A program made the position numbers and the translations under genes. Below, one piece after another: positions 16,947-24,543 of a DNA stretch of 64,000 nucleotides. The DNA is taken from contig NOUX01000004.1 in NCBI GenBank assembly GCA_002245855.1, positions 372,001 through 436,000 of the forward strand, given 5' to 3'. Under the pieces are notes generated by a model. That model searched no databases. It was not told where the DNA came from and was given only the letters and a program-made list of their open reading frames with translations. This DNA comes from Sphingobacterium cellulitidis (GTDB taxonomy: Bacteria; Bacteroidota; Bacteroidia; Sphingobacteriales; Sphingobacteriaceae). Positions within the stretch are counted from its first letter, which is position 1; each line of letters starts with the position of its first letter.

Positions 16947-17574
16947 GATAGCAGCAATGGTGTGCTTGGTGTGCATCTTTGCCTCGTGCGGATCTCTTAG
17001 GAATAAGAGCAAGTCAAGCGAAAAATTGGAAATAAAGGAAGGCGCAAAGGTTGAGCAGACCATAAAGGAGCAGTCAGGCAGCAAATCAGTTGTTCAGGAT
17101 CGGGAAATCGATAAGGGGACGATTGTCACCGAGCGTCAGACCACGACCACCACCACAACGGAAGGTAGCAAGGGGAAAGCGGTTATCCGGAAAGGGGATC
17201 TAAAGCCTGGGGAAAACATCATTCCCATGGATAGCGCAGTAGGGATGATCAAAGCTGTACTCGATACCCTCAATAAGACATTGACTTTGGAAGTTACCAC
17301 TCCATCCAGCAGAAAGGAAACAGTGGTAAACGAAAGGATAACCGAACGAAAGGACGTTGAAAAGGAACGTAAAGAGGATAGGCAGGATACCTCAAGCAAG
17401 CAGGTTGCAGTCCAAGCGGAGCAATCCAGAAGGGAAACATCGCAGACCAGTCAAAGCGCAAGCACACCAAACATTTGGGCAGTTTTTGCCAGCAAGATTG
17501 GATGGGCCATTGCTTTCCTTGTGATATTGATAGGGGGTTGTTGGTGGTTCTTTGGGATTGGAAGGAGGAAGTAA
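16933..17574 (+). CDS. Putative unimolecular spanin (lipoprotein signal plus C-terminal TM)
   Basis: A 213-residue protein with a lipoprotein signal (lipobox F-A-S-C19), a long charged, Thr/Lys/Glu-rich periplasmic stretch with coiled-coil character, and a C-terminal membrane helix (about 188-207, 'IGWAIAFLVILIGGCWWFF') ending in Arg-Arg-Lys. This outer-membrane anchor plus inner-membrane helix is the architecture of u-spanins such as T1 gp11, which fuse the two membranes at lysis. Its place after lysozyme and holin-like genes agrees. The call rests on topology, not on sequence similarity. Confidence 0.6.
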   Translation: MKGIRIAAMVCLVCIFASCGSLRNKSKSSEKLEIKEGAKVEQTIKEQSGSKSVVQDREIDKGTIVTERQTTTTTTTEGSKGKAVIRKGDLKPGENIIPMDSAVGMIKAVLDTLNKTLTLEVTTPSSRKETVVNERITERKDVEKERKEDRQDTSSKQVAVQAEQSRRETSQTSQSASTPNIWAVFASKIGWAIAFLVILIGGCWWFFGIGRRK

Positions 17575-17686
17575 ACTGAAGAAATAAATTAAATGTTACA
17601 ATTGTAAATTTATAATATACTGATAATCAAATATATATTAAAAAAACTCTTGCTTTGTCCATTTTTTATTTTATATTATTGTATCT

Positions 17687-17899
17687 ATGAGTATAAACAT
17701 AGAAATTCAACAAATCATTCTTTCAAGGCTAGAGAATGGTGAATCAATTGACGATTTAGTCCAAGTTAATGGATTTGAAAAAGAATTAAAATATCTTGAA
17801 GATTTTGGGTACGTAGAGTGTCCAGTTAAACCTAATTCAAAAGAATCCTATTATTCCACTTATAGGATAACTTCTTTAGGCAGGAGTATGATTATTTAA
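17687..17899 (+). CDS. Small winged-helix-like protein, 70 aa
   Basis: Seventy residues; the end 'STYRITSLGRSMII' resembles the beta-wing and last strand of small winged-helix proteins ('YRLTxxGRxxL'), and 'EKELKYLEDFGYVECP' the preceding recognition region. First gene after the lysis cassette and much more AT-rich than it. It could be a regulator of the cargo region; function not known. Confidence 0.5.
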   Translation: MSINIEIQQIILSRLENGESIDDLVQVNGFEKELKYLEDFGYVECPVKPNSKESYYSTYRITSLGRSMII

Positions 17900-17906
17900 A
17901 ATTACA

Positions 17907-17936
17907 GCCACTCTAACCAGTGGCTTGGTTATTTAT
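17907..17936 (+). terminator. Hairpin after small winged-helix gene
   Basis: GCCACT (17907-17912), loop CTAACC, AGTGGC (17919-17924), then a weak T-rich tail. It separates the rightward gene from the convergent leftward genes. Confidence 0.45.
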
Positions 17937-17947
17937 CATAATTTCTT

Positions 17948-18502
17948 TTAATTCATTGGCATTCGAGAAACGTGATAACTACTATTAAATTTTATCGTGG
18001 TATCCCTATATAAAAATTTTATTGCATGATGGTTGTTGTATCTGGATCTAATCAGATAGGAATTTTCTGACTTTACTTTTTGATAAAATTTGCCAAAATC
18101 TTGCTGTGTTATTTTTGTTTGACCATAGATATCAAAATAGATTTTATTGATTTTACCGTAACCATTTATTGAAAATGTCATTTTAATAAATTCTCCATCT
18201 TTTTTTAAGGTAGAATAATTACTAAAATCAAGTAAAAGGGGGCCATAATCATACGAATTTTTAAATTCCATGGTTGGTAAAATTTCTTCCACAGGTGTAC
18301 CATTAATATTTGAGGGGTTTCTACCTAAATCTGGAGCATTTTGAACCGAAATAGATAATTCATCAATATTAGTAGGAGAAATTGATACTTTGAAAATGGT
18401 GCCATTATAAGAAAAAGTTCCAGGCCTAACTAAATTTTGACTTTTACTGTGTTCGGTAGTAATTAAAAATATAGAAGTAAAAATTAATAGAATTATTATC
18501 AT
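17948..18502 (-). CDS. Exported protein of unknown function, 184 aa
   Basis: Begins with a hydrophobic signal segment ('MIIILLIFTSIFLITTEHSKSQ') and continues as a beta-rich protein with many Asn/Tyr/Ser, no cysteines and no recognised motif. Very AT-rich and alone on its strand between the lysis cassette and a small lipoprotein gene. Probably cargo expressed from the prophage (moron-like); function unknown. Confidence 0.55.
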   Translation of the reverse strand: MIIILLIFTSIFLITTEHSKSQNLVRPGTFSYNGTIFKVSISPTNIDELSISVQNAPDLGRNPSNINGTPVEEILPTMEFKNSYDYGPLLLDFSNYSTLKKDGEFIKMTFSINGYGKINKIYFDIYGQTKITQQDFGKFYQKVKSENSYLIRSRYNNHHAIKFLYRDTTIKFNSSYHVSRMPMN

Positions 18503-18719
18503 TTTATATTTTATATGGAAAATGTTAATTTATGAGGCTTGATTAAAATAAACTTCATTAAAGTATTGGTGGTTACAATTTAAAAAAATATTAACATGAG
18601 TCTAAGGCATTATGTTTTAGTTTGATTTTCCATACATGGCAATAAATGGAGAACCTTAATGTACAAAATAGCCCTAAATAATCAGATTCGGAGCTTTTAA
18701 ATTATTAATGACTTAAATT

Positions 18720-19001
18720 TTAGTATTTACCATATGTCTTAAGCATGTCAACAATTTTAAACCTTAAATTATAATAATGTAAAATCGTAAAAGTAGTATC
18801 TTTCTCATTATATACTAATCTTTCAGGATCAACACCTCTATATTCAGCCATCATATCTTTTAGATCGGAAATTAAATAATCTTTACTGTTGATTGTTAAT
18901 TTGGAATCATCAATCTTTTCTTTCTCAATGACTTCATTTTTCTTACAGGAGAATAGGACAAGTAAAAGCCCTATAAATAAAAATATAAACGTATTTTTCA
19001 T
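18720..19001 (-). CDS. Small lipoprotein, 93 aa
   Basis: Start at MKNTFIF (19001) gives a clean lipoprotein signal with lipobox L-F-S-C19. The mature part is about 75 residues, charged, without recognised motif ('RLVYNEKDTTFTILHYYNLRFKIVDML'). AT-rich cargo gene. A start three codons upstream (19010) is possible. Confidence 0.55.
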   Translation of the reverse strand: MKNTFIFLFIGLLLVLFSCKKNEVIEKEKIDDSKLTINSKDYLISDLKDMMAEYRGVDPERLVYNEKDTTFTILHYYNLRFKIVDMLKTYGKY

Positions 19002-19038
19002 AATATCCATAATTTGGTTAATCCAAATATAATAAATA

Positions 19039-19058
19039 AGCCTAACTTATGTTAGGCT
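19039..19058 (-). terminator. Hairpin downstream of CsbD gene
   Basis: AGCCTAAC-TTAT-GTTAGGCT, an 8-bp stem with tetraloop; the minus-strand 3' side is T/A-rich. The same AGCCTAAC stem recurs at 20025-20047. Confidence 0.5.
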
Positions 19059-19085
19059 CATAATAATTGTTTGTTTTAAAGGATT

Positions 19086-19280
19086 TTATTCGTTATCTAA
19101 ATCTTTCAACCAAGATTTCACTTCATCACGGGTCTTGCCTGTCTTTTCCTGAAGTTTACCATATAATTCATCCTCTTTTCCTTCTACGTAAAGAAGGTCA
19201 TCATCAGTAAGATCTGCATATTTCTGTTTTACTTTTCCTTTAAGGATGTTCCATTTGCCTTTTAAATCTAAAGAATCCAT
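19086..19280 (-). CDS. CsbD-family stress protein
   Basis: A 64-residue CsbD-like protein: '[44 protein letters not shown]' is the full family pattern. CsbD-like proteins are small, charged, helical and induced by general stress in many bacteria; molecular role unknown. Common on Bacteroidota chromosomes, but here inside the prophage, between cargo genes and with its own terminator, so probably expressed independently. Confidence 0.9.
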   Translation of the reverse strand: MDSLDLKGKWNILKGKVKQKYADLTDDDLLYVEGKEDELYGKLQEKTGKTRDEVKSWLKDLDNE

Positions 19281-19515
19281 ATTAATAAAATTTTAGTGTA
19301 TAGTTAAAACACCTTTAGAGTGAAACAGTTTTAAATATTATACTTTTACCATTAAAACACCCAGTTAATTTATTTGCATATTTTTAAGTATTTAAAAATA
19401 ATATTGTTGACAATCAATAATATATAATAAATGTTTAAACATTCGTTTATTAAGCTTTTGTTAATGTTAATTTAATTCGTTTTTATTTTATAAAATTACA
19501 TAAAATTTCAGAAGA

Positions 19516-19740
19516 ATGTTTGTCAGTGGAACCAAGGAGCAGAAAATAGAATTCCTCAAAGAGTTTTATGAAAAGAAATATTTGTCAAGGGATTTCAGTT
19601 TCAGGGCCATTGATGTAAGCTCAGGAGTTGATACTGATATCCTTGAAGAAATGATCCTGGAAATATCTCGTTATACGGAATTTAGACTAATGAAGTTCAA
19701 AGATAATGAAGGGGTTTATTTTGTAATCTGTAAAATATAA
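19516..19740 (+). CDS. Unknown small protein, 74 aa
   Basis: Not recognised. Charged alpha/beta protein ('TKEQKIEFLKEFYEKKYLSRDFSFRAIDVSSG'). Forms a pair with the next gene, 4 bp downstream on the same strand; a 230-bp AT-rich gap upstream probably holds their promoter, though no clear TAnnTTTG box was found. Confidence 0.5.
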   Translation: MFVSGTKEQKIEFLKEFYEKKYLSRDFSFRAIDVSSGVDTDILEEMILEISRYTEFRLMKFKDNEGVYFVICKI

Positions 19741-19744
19741 AATC

Positions 19745-20020
19745 ATGATGAGGTATGCATATTTCTTCGATAATATTTTCAATAAGATTAAGCAAGCAGA
19801 AGATTGGGACCATATTTCAATTTTAGTTGGATGTCTGGAGGAAATAGTAGATGATTGGAATACATCTAGATTGTTCAATTTAGAAATACTTGCTTTGTGC
19901 CGTGGATTTCTCGATGAATTTAACCAATCCGCAGATTTAAGACGTGATGTACTTACTTTTTCAGAAAATGATATAAAGCGTTTGAGCGGCCTTATGCTTA
20001 AAAGCATGGAAAACAGTTAA
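19745..20020 (+). CDS. Unknown small helical protein, 91 aa
   Basis: Not recognised. Acidic, helical; 'AEDWDHISILVGCLEEIVDDWNTSRLFNLEILALCRGFLDEF' dominates. Likely cotranscribed with the 74-aa gene upstream (4-bp gap), so the two may act together. Ends just before a bidirectional terminator. Confidence 0.5.
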   Translation: MMRYAYFFDNIFNKIKQAEDWDHISILVGCLEEIVDDWNTSRLFNLEILALCRGFLDEFNQSADLRRDVLTFSENDIKRLSGLMLKSMENS

Positions 20021-20021
20021 T

Positions 20022-20056
20022 AAAAAGCCTAACGGTAGGTTAGGCTTGAACTTTTT
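20022..20056. terminator. Bidirectional terminator
   Basis: AAGCCTAAC (20025-20033), GGTAG loop, GTTAGGCTT (20039-20047). T-tracts on both sides serve the rightward pair ending at 20020 and the leftward gene ending at 20040, whose stop codon lies in the stem. Confidence 0.7.
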
Positions 20057-20267
20057 TGTAGAAATATCCTTTGATATGAATCGGGAGGTTTTCCCATGTT
20101 TCAAAGAGTTTAATACCTGCAACACAACCAGCTTTATAAGGTGTTACATAATTATTAAAGTCTTTTAATTCCTCTTCATCAAGATTATCAAAATATTTCT
20201 TGAAATGTTCCTGAGTTTCTTTAATTGCCTTCTCAATTTTGGCTCTGTATTGTTCGTAATTTTCCAT
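20040..20267 (-). CDS. Unknown small protein, 75 aa
   Basis: A charged helical protein ('KAIKETQEHFKKYFDNLDEEELKDFNNYV') with a short hydrophobic 'AGCVAGIKLFETW'. Not recognised. Converges on the rightward pair across a shared terminator. Confidence 0.5.
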   Translation of the reverse strand: MENYEQYRAKIEKAIKETQEHFKKYFDNLDEEELKDFNNYVTPYKAGCVAGIKLFETWENLPIHIKGYFYKKVQA

Positions 20268-20315
20268 AATATCAAATATACCAACTTTAAATCATGTTAT
20301 TTGATAGGGGTATTT

Positions 20316-20343
20316 GTCCAGTTTTTTAGTGCATAAACTGGAC
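20316..20343. repeat. Inverted repeat GTCCAGTTT/AAACTGGAC with nearby TTTGAT repeats
   Basis: A perfect 9-bp inverted repeat with a 10-nt loop in the 268-bp gap between divergent genes (20268-20535). The same gap contains TTTGAT at 20300-20305, 20352-20357, 20364-20369 and in 'ATTTGATGATTATTTG' near 20415. No start-codon context or T-tract is associated, so operator, iteron or origin roles are possible; none is proven. Confidence 0.4.
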
Positions 20344-20535
20344 ATTATTCATTTGATGCTCATTTGATAAAACCGCCAGGAACGGGTTAAAAATCGCTTT
20401 TTAGGTGCAATTTTATTTGATGATTATTTGCTGTTATAAATTTCAACAGCCCTTTCATTAGCTTTCTCGGTGGCTTGTTGTTTGTTAAGTTTGATAGAAC
20501 TAGACTTAAAATTGTTTAATTTGTTAATTTGCATT

Positions 20536-20802
20536 ATGAAAAAGAATTTATTTTCATTTCTATTGCCAATTATCTATTTCTCCTTAATGTATTGGTTAGT
20601 TCTTTTTACTGGAGATGGAACGATAAATTCCTCTATAGATTTATTGTCAATTATTGTTGGGTATATTTTAATATTATTATGTGGATCAGTTATTAGTCTT
20701 ATATTCTTCAAACGTGTTAATTTTAATGAAGCTTCTAAGTTTGGATTGATTGCAATATCTATTTTTATAACAGCTCCAATTTTATTGAATATTTTTAAAT
20801 AG
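20536..20802 (+). CDS. Small membrane protein, 88 aa (3 TM)
   Basis: Start taken at MKKNLFSF (20536); the in-frame upstream Met at 20470 adds an unlikely extension. Three hydrophobic segments (about 5-24, 34-54, 65-85). No motif recognised. Cargo-region gene divergent from the 75-aa gene. Confidence 0.55.
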   Translation: MKKNLFSFLLPIIYFSLMYWLVLFTGDGTINSSIDLLSIIVGYILILLCGSVISLIFFKRVNFNEASKFGLIAISIFITAPILLNIFK

Positions 20803-20839
20803 CCTTCTGTTTTCATTTCTTCTTATCTCTAATTTGGGG

Positions 20840-20992
20840 TTAGACCTCAAATAATATTTCGCATTCGTCTTTGTCTACGGTAATTGTATTGCCATCCTCA
20901 TCTTGAAGGAAATATGTTTCCGTTGATGAATTTAAAATCATGTACTTTTTATTTTCGTACAAAATATTGTATACGTCGTTTCTTTTTTCCAT
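20840..20992 (-). CDS. Small protein, 50 aa
   Basis: A complete 50-residue frame starting 'MEKRNDVYNILYENKKYMIL' and ending 'DKDECEILFEV', preceding 5 bp after the 69-aa gene on the same strand. Beta-strand-like repeats of Tyr/Ile/Asp; resembles short phage beta proteins. Not recognised. Conventional spacing and coding bias make it plausible. Confidence 0.5.
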   Translation of the reverse strand: MEKRNDVYNILYENKKYMILNSSTETYFLQDEDGNTITVDKDECEILFEV

Positions 20993-20997
20993 TTTTA

Positions 20998-21207
20998 TTA
21001 ATCTAATTTTCTTACTGATAATATTGAAAATTCACTTCCATAGTCATATAAAGCTCTTTGTCTAGCTCCATTCTCGCTAATAGTGTAATACTTCTTTTCC
21101 CATTGCAACATCTCGCCTTCAAGAAAATAAGCTAGTATAACTGAATATGTATGCATCATTTCTTCTTTCTTAATTCCCCAAGATTGGAGAGGTTTGTATT
21201 TTTGCAT
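20998..21207 (-). CDS. Small protein, 69 aa
   Basis: A 69-residue protein, 'QSWGIKKEEMMHTYSVILAYFLEGEMLQWEKKYYTI', not recognised. Probably one transcript with the 50-aa gene downstream. Divergent from a tiny membrane-protein gene at 21241. Confidence 0.5.
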   Translation of the reverse strand: MQKYKPLQSWGIKKEEMMHTYSVILAYFLEGEMLQWEKKYYTISENGARQRALYDYGSEFSILSVRKLD

Positions 21208-21240
21208 TCAATATTTATATTTGTGTATAAATTTTAAATT

Positions 21241-21375
21241 ATGTTTGGCATATTTTGTCTATTACTATTTGCGTGGGCTCTATTCCCATCAAAAGGAAGT
21301 AAAAAAGGAAATTCCATAGGCTACATTATTATTTATGCAATTGCAGTGGTAGGTATGGCAAGATTCGTCCTGTAG
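21241..21375 (+). CDS. Tiny membrane protein, 44 aa
   Basis: Forty-four residues with two hydrophobic segments ('MFGIFCLLLFAWALFP' and 'GYIIIYAIAVVGMARFVL') joined by a Ser/Lys/Gly loop. The frame is complete and divergent from the 69-aa gene. Could be a small toxin-like or accessory membrane peptide; no partner identified. Confidence 0.45.
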   Translation: MFGIFCLLLFAWALFPSKGSKKGNSIGYIIIYAIAVVGMARFVL

Positions 21376-21448
21376 TTCCTAATAATTGGGAAGGGGCTAT
21401 CACTTATTTCACTGATAATCGATAATATCACTCTTTCCGGTGTTAACC

Positions 21449-21799
21449 CTATTTCAATTGTTTAATCAATATTTCTTCCACGCTTGATGATAGTTTCCTA
21501 AACTCACTATCTACTTGGAATAGATCTTCATGCATGGAAAGGCTGTTTATTACCGTTGCATGGTTTCGGCCGCCTATCAGATCTCCTATCTGCTGTAATG
21601 TAAGATTGGTGTACTTCCTTAGATAGTGGCAGATAAGCGAACGGGCCGTAACAAATTCCCTTAACCTTGACTTTCTCCTGATCTGATCATAGCTTATACC
21701 CGTAACCTCGCTGACCGCTTCAATTACTGGTCCCTTGTCCTTATTAAGGAAGGATAGCCTATCGTAGCTATCCAGTCCTAAGTATATTAGTGGGGTCAT
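21449..21799 (-). CDS. Stand-alone DnaA domain IV-like DNA-binding protein
   Basis: A 116-residue protein matching only the C-terminal DnaA-box-binding domain of DnaA: 'VTARSLICHYLRKYTNLTLQQIGDLIGGRNHATVINS' contains the DnaA signature (G76-G77-R78-N79-H80-A81-T82-V83). No AAA+ domain is present. Last gene of the leftward early operon. It could bind DnaA boxes in host or phage DNA and so influence replication initiation (inference); the homology of the domain is clear. Confidence 0.85.
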   Translation of the reverse strand: MTPLIYLGLDSYDRLSFLNKDKGPVIEAVSEVTGISYDQIRRKSRLREFVTARSLICHYLRKYTNLTLQQIGDLIGGRNHATVINSLSMHEDLFQVDSEFRKLSSSVEEILIKQLK

Positions 21800-21902
21800 G
21801 GTTAATTTGCATTTTGGATTGAATCATAGATGTTCCTTATTTTTACCATGTTTGAGGTCAGCAATGTTTTTATATCTGAATTAAAAGGACTTGGATTATT
21901 GT

Positions 21903-22247
21903 TCATCCCTCTTGCCCTCCATCTTGGGTGTGGATGGCTTCAATTGCAGTAAGCCTATCCAATTCTGCAGCAATCAATGCACCTGCGATTATTAGCCGTT
22001 CTTTGTAAGGTTTGCTACACATCTTAGACCATATAAATTTGTCCCATCCAGTTGGTGGAGTGAACGACATAATACTCATGCTTACGGTTGATTTAGTTCC
22101 AGGTCTTGGTAGCCCTAATATTCCTGATGCAGCTTGTAACAATTCATTGCTTTGGTACATTAGGTCTTGTTCTTTAGTGTACCCATGTTTATTTATCTGT
22201 TCTTCTCGCTCCTTAGCGATTAGTTCTATTCCTGTTGGTTTATCCAT
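21903..22247 (-). CDS. Conserved phage protein (GALIAAELDRL type)
   Basis: A 114-residue protein of a widespread phage/Bacteroidota family: 'GIELIAKEREEQINKHGYTKEQD' at the start and 'ERLIIAGALIAAELDRL' near the end. Helical; the family resembles all-alpha NTP pyrophosphatase-like proteins, but function is not established. Overlaps the next upstream gene's stop by 8 nt. Confidence 0.65.
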   Translation of the reverse strand: MDKPTGIELIAKEREEQINKHGYTKEQDLMYQSNELLQAASGILGLPRPGTKSTVSMSIMSFTPPTGWDKFIWSKMCSKPYKERLIIAGALIAAELDRLTAIEAIHTQDGGQEG

Positions 22248-22701
22248 TTGTGTTTGATTTTAAGTGGTTGTATTTGGTTAAAAGAATGTCAATTACATTG
22301 AACATTTGATGGATTGCTTCTGCTTCTCCCGAATGTTCTATAGGCGTGTCTTTCGGGTATTCGATTAACGACTGTAAGTTCTTAATTACATGCAAAGCAT
22401 TAACAAGCTCCGCATTCTGCTCTTGAAGCTCATTGATTTTCGGCAGAACATTTGTTGACACGTCCTCTCCTAAACCAATACCTAAAGTTTTTCCGATCGC
22501 TTGTAAATCCAAATTCTTAAAAACTTTACTTGCAGATTCTTTCCAGTCTTGAAGCTCCTGTGTTTGGGATTGGGCGTAGCGTTCGGCAACTTCGTCAATC
22601 ATTGCGTTGGTTATCCCATCATCACCGTAACAAGATTTCCAGCTTTTCCAACCGTATTCAATCGCTACTTCGTCTTTTATTTCCTCTATTGTTTTACTCA
22701 T
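22240..22701 (-). CDS. Hypothetical phage protein, 153 aa
   Basis: Helical acidic protein starting 'MSKTIEEIKDEVAIEYGWKSW', with a leucine-rich middle ('NVLPKINELQEQNAELVNALHVIKNLQSL') that may form a coiled coil. Overlaps the ASCH gene by 8 nt and the following gene by 8 nt. Function unknown. Confidence 0.6.
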   Translation of the reverse strand: MSKTIEEIKDEVAIEYGWKSWKSCYGDDGITNAMIDEVAERYAQSQTQELQDWKESASKVFKNLDLQAIGKTLGIGLGEDVSTNVLPKINELQEQNAELVNALHVIKNLQSLIEYPKDTPIEHSGEAEAIHQMFNVIDILLTKYNHLKSNTNG

Positions 22702-23008
22702 GGCTTGTTGATATAATGTTCCCTAATTCAATTACAAAATACTTTTGCCCCTCAACCGCTCCCCATTTTGGATTACCTTCCTTGATGAAAATGCCTTTGC
22801 ATTGCAACGTTATGGTAGGCGAATATTTAGCGTATCCATTTCGGAATTGGACTTGGTCGAAGTCTTTGGTGTCGTAAGCAGATGGAAATCCGCAACATAA
22901 TCTATTAGTCCAATAATCCTTAATATCCCTATATTCTTCTTTCTTTTCTCCCGAAGCAATCATGTCAAACCACTTCTTTTTTAGTGTTAGGTGTAGTTTT
23001 TTACTCAT
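22694..23008 (-). CDS. ASCH/PUA-like domain protein
   Basis: A 104-residue protein: 'LHLTLKKKWFDMIASGEKKEEYRDIKDYW' followed by 'DQVQFRNGYAKYSPTITLQCKGIFI' is the small phage ASCH domain, a PUA-related fold that binds RNA or modified nucleotides. Family function in phages is not firmly known. Part of the leftward early operon. Confidence 0.8.
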   Translation of the reverse strand: MSKKLHLTLKKKWFDMIASGEKKEEYRDIKDYWTNRLCCGFPSAYDTKDFDQVQFRNGYAKYSPTITLQCKGIFIKEGNPKWGAVEGQKYFVIELGNIISTSHE

Positions 23009-23020
23009 GGCTTAAACTCC

Positions 23021-23506
23021 TTAACTTAATCCTTCATAACAATTGATACATACATCTCCATACTCCCCATAATTGCCACCTGTTCCTTTTGAAAATTTTG
23101 AATCGCAGTAACCGCAAGTGAGGGGTTCCACCTCCTTTCCATCAATAGGTAGGGCTAGACCACGGTCTATTAAGCCGAATACGTCGAAGTGCCATTCTAG
23201 TAGTTTTGTAACACACCAATAAGGCATACCTACGATATTTATACATTTAGGGTGTAGTGTATTCATTCTGTGCCTAGCAAAGACTGATGTATCGTAAGGG
23301 ACAAACCTTTCTCCATTATGCTCTATTTCCTCTGTAAGGGTGGATAGAGGTCTTAGCAGGGGTTTAGATTGATTTTCTATGTGTGTCCATAGATTTCTAT
23401 CTGTTAAATCACAAACCATATCTTTATTGACATAGCTGTTAAATCCTATTACTTTAAGACCATAAGGCAGGTAAGGTGCTAGTTCCTTTATTGTTAATCT
23501 TTCCAT
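23021..23506 (-). CDS. Conserved phage protein with C-terminal zinc knuckle
   Basis: Start chosen at 23506 (MERLTIKELAPYLPYGLKV), 14 nt after the preceding gene's stop; the longer frame to 23584 would overlap that gene by 65 nt. The C terminus carries C-x2-C ... C-x2-C ('CGYCDSKFSKG', 'CINCYEG'), a probable zinc ribbon. 'LAPYLPYGLK' starts are frequent in Bacteroidota phage proteins of unknown role. Confidence 0.65.
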   Translation of the reverse strand: MERLTIKELAPYLPYGLKVIGFNSYVNKDMVCDLTDRNLWTHIENQSKPLLRPLSTLTEEIEHNGERFVPYDTSVFARHRMNTLHPKCINIVGMPYWCVTKLLEWHFDVFGLIDRGLALPIDGKEVEPLTCGYCDSKFSKGTGGNYGEYGDVCINCYEGLS

Positions 23507-23519
23507 TTGGTTGTGGGGG

Positions 23520-23720
23520 TTATGGTAAAACGTTTCTGTTAATTTCAAGGAGTTCGTCAATTCTGCAAGTGACCGATTTCCCATACTTAGTTTTTAAATG
23601 ACAGGTATTACCGTCAATAGCAATCAATCGCCAAACCATTGAGAATTTCTTAGCCCATTTGATGTGATATTTCCTACCTATTGTCGGCATGGTAACCTTG
23701 TGAGTGGCTTCCTTTTCCAT
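23520..23720 (-). CDS. Small phage protein, 66 aa (SH3-like)
   Basis: Sixty-six residues, basic, beta-rich ('KWAKKFSMVWRLIAIDGNTCHLKTKYGKSVTCRIDELLEIN'), resembling small KOW/SH3-like phage proteins. Not assigned to a function. Confidence 0.6.
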   Translation of the reverse strand: MEKEATHKVTMPTIGRKYHIKWAKKFSMVWRLIAIDGNTCHLKTKYGKSVTCRIDELLEINRNVLP

Positions 23721-23732
23721 TCTGTTAGTGTT

Positions 23733-24320
23733 TTACGAAGCCAATGACCTCAGTTTCTTTTCTTGTTCTTCCTTCCATGCTGATCGGATTTCCTCATTGC
23801 TCCTTGGATCATCTAGTTCTACAAACTTTATCGTATTCTTGTTGTCGTACATGGGTACAGAGCGCATGGCTTTGGGCTGTTTGGTTTGGAATATCTTTTC
23901 GTTCTTCTGTAGCTTGACATGTCCCTTTTGCATCGATGGTTTATCGATAGGCTCCGTTACCTTGGTTTTTATCCTTGTATTTGGCCTTGACTTCAACTTT
24001 GGATCTGCCTTTTGCCTTATCATCTTGAACTTTCCTTTTTCAGGGTGTTTCTGTAGCAACTGGTTCACGTATATAGTGGTGATGCCGTACTTAATACCTA
24101 CTTCAATTGATGTCATCGTAAGTCTGTCAATTGCCATTTGATCGTACATCTTCCTCTTTTCTGAAGATGCACGGTCCGCAACCCCAATTATCCTCCGGAT
24201 TATTGACCTTACACTGCTGTAGTTTATACCGGTTTCTTTGGTTATTTCAATCGGTGACTTTCCTGATCTTGACAGATGGACTATCATGTCTATTTCTTCG
24301 GTTGTGAATTTCTTTTTCAT
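23733..24320 (-). CDS. DNA-binding protein with two helix-turn-helix segments
   Basis: A 195-residue basic protein. 'TTEEIDMIVHLSRSGKSPIEITKETGINYSSVRSIIRR' (about 6-43) is a homeodomain-like HTH; a second, 'MTSIEVGIKYGITTIYVNQLLQK' (about 68-90), is similar. The remaining half is Lys/Pro-rich and probably disordered. Overlaps the next gene by ATGA. Probably a phage regulator or replication accessory factor; exact role unknown. Confidence 0.6.
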   Translation of the reverse strand: MKKKFTTEEIDMIVHLSRSGKSPIEITKETGINYSSVRSIIRRIIGVADRASSEKRKMYDQMAIDRLTMTSIEVGIKYGITTIYVNQLLQKHPEKGKFKMIRQKADPKLKSRPNTRIKTKVTEPIDKPSMQKGHVKLQKNEKIFQTKQPKAMRSVPMYDNKNTIKFVELDDPRSNEEIRSAWKEEQEKKLRSLAS

Positions 24321-24538
24321 GATTCCTCCTTAACTGCTTTTAGAACTCTTTGGAACACCTCGTTTTCACATTCGTATTCCTCAATGAGTAGTCCGTAAAT
24401 ACTTTCGTTTTTTGATCTTCCTGTTATCCATAGGAAGAAATAGGCACTAAGCCAACCAAAGGCTTTTATCCTACCTTCCATAGTTATTAATTCACCATCT
24501 TCATTGATGGCTGAATAATGGGTTATGAATGTTTTCAT
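24317..24538 (-). CDS. Hypothetical phage protein, 73 aa
   Basis: Small protein, 'IKAFGWLSAYFFLWITGRSKNESIYGLL' central; one possibly membrane-associated aromatic segment. Not recognised. Couples to the HTH gene by ATGA overlap. Confidence 0.5.
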   Translation of the reverse strand: MKTFITHYSAINEDGELITMEGRIKAFGWLSAYFFLWITGRSKNESIYGLLIEEYECENEVFQRVLKAVKEES

Positions 24539-24543
24539 CTGAT

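Noticed and set aside
17654..17681. Promoter TTTG...TATTATTG before the 70-aa gene
   Set aside because: Spacing of 16 bp and a mismatch in the -7 box; start site would fall in the ATG.
23507..23584. N-terminal extension of the 161-aa phage protein
   Set aside because: Overlaps the neighbouring gene by 65 nt; the internal Met gives a conserved start.
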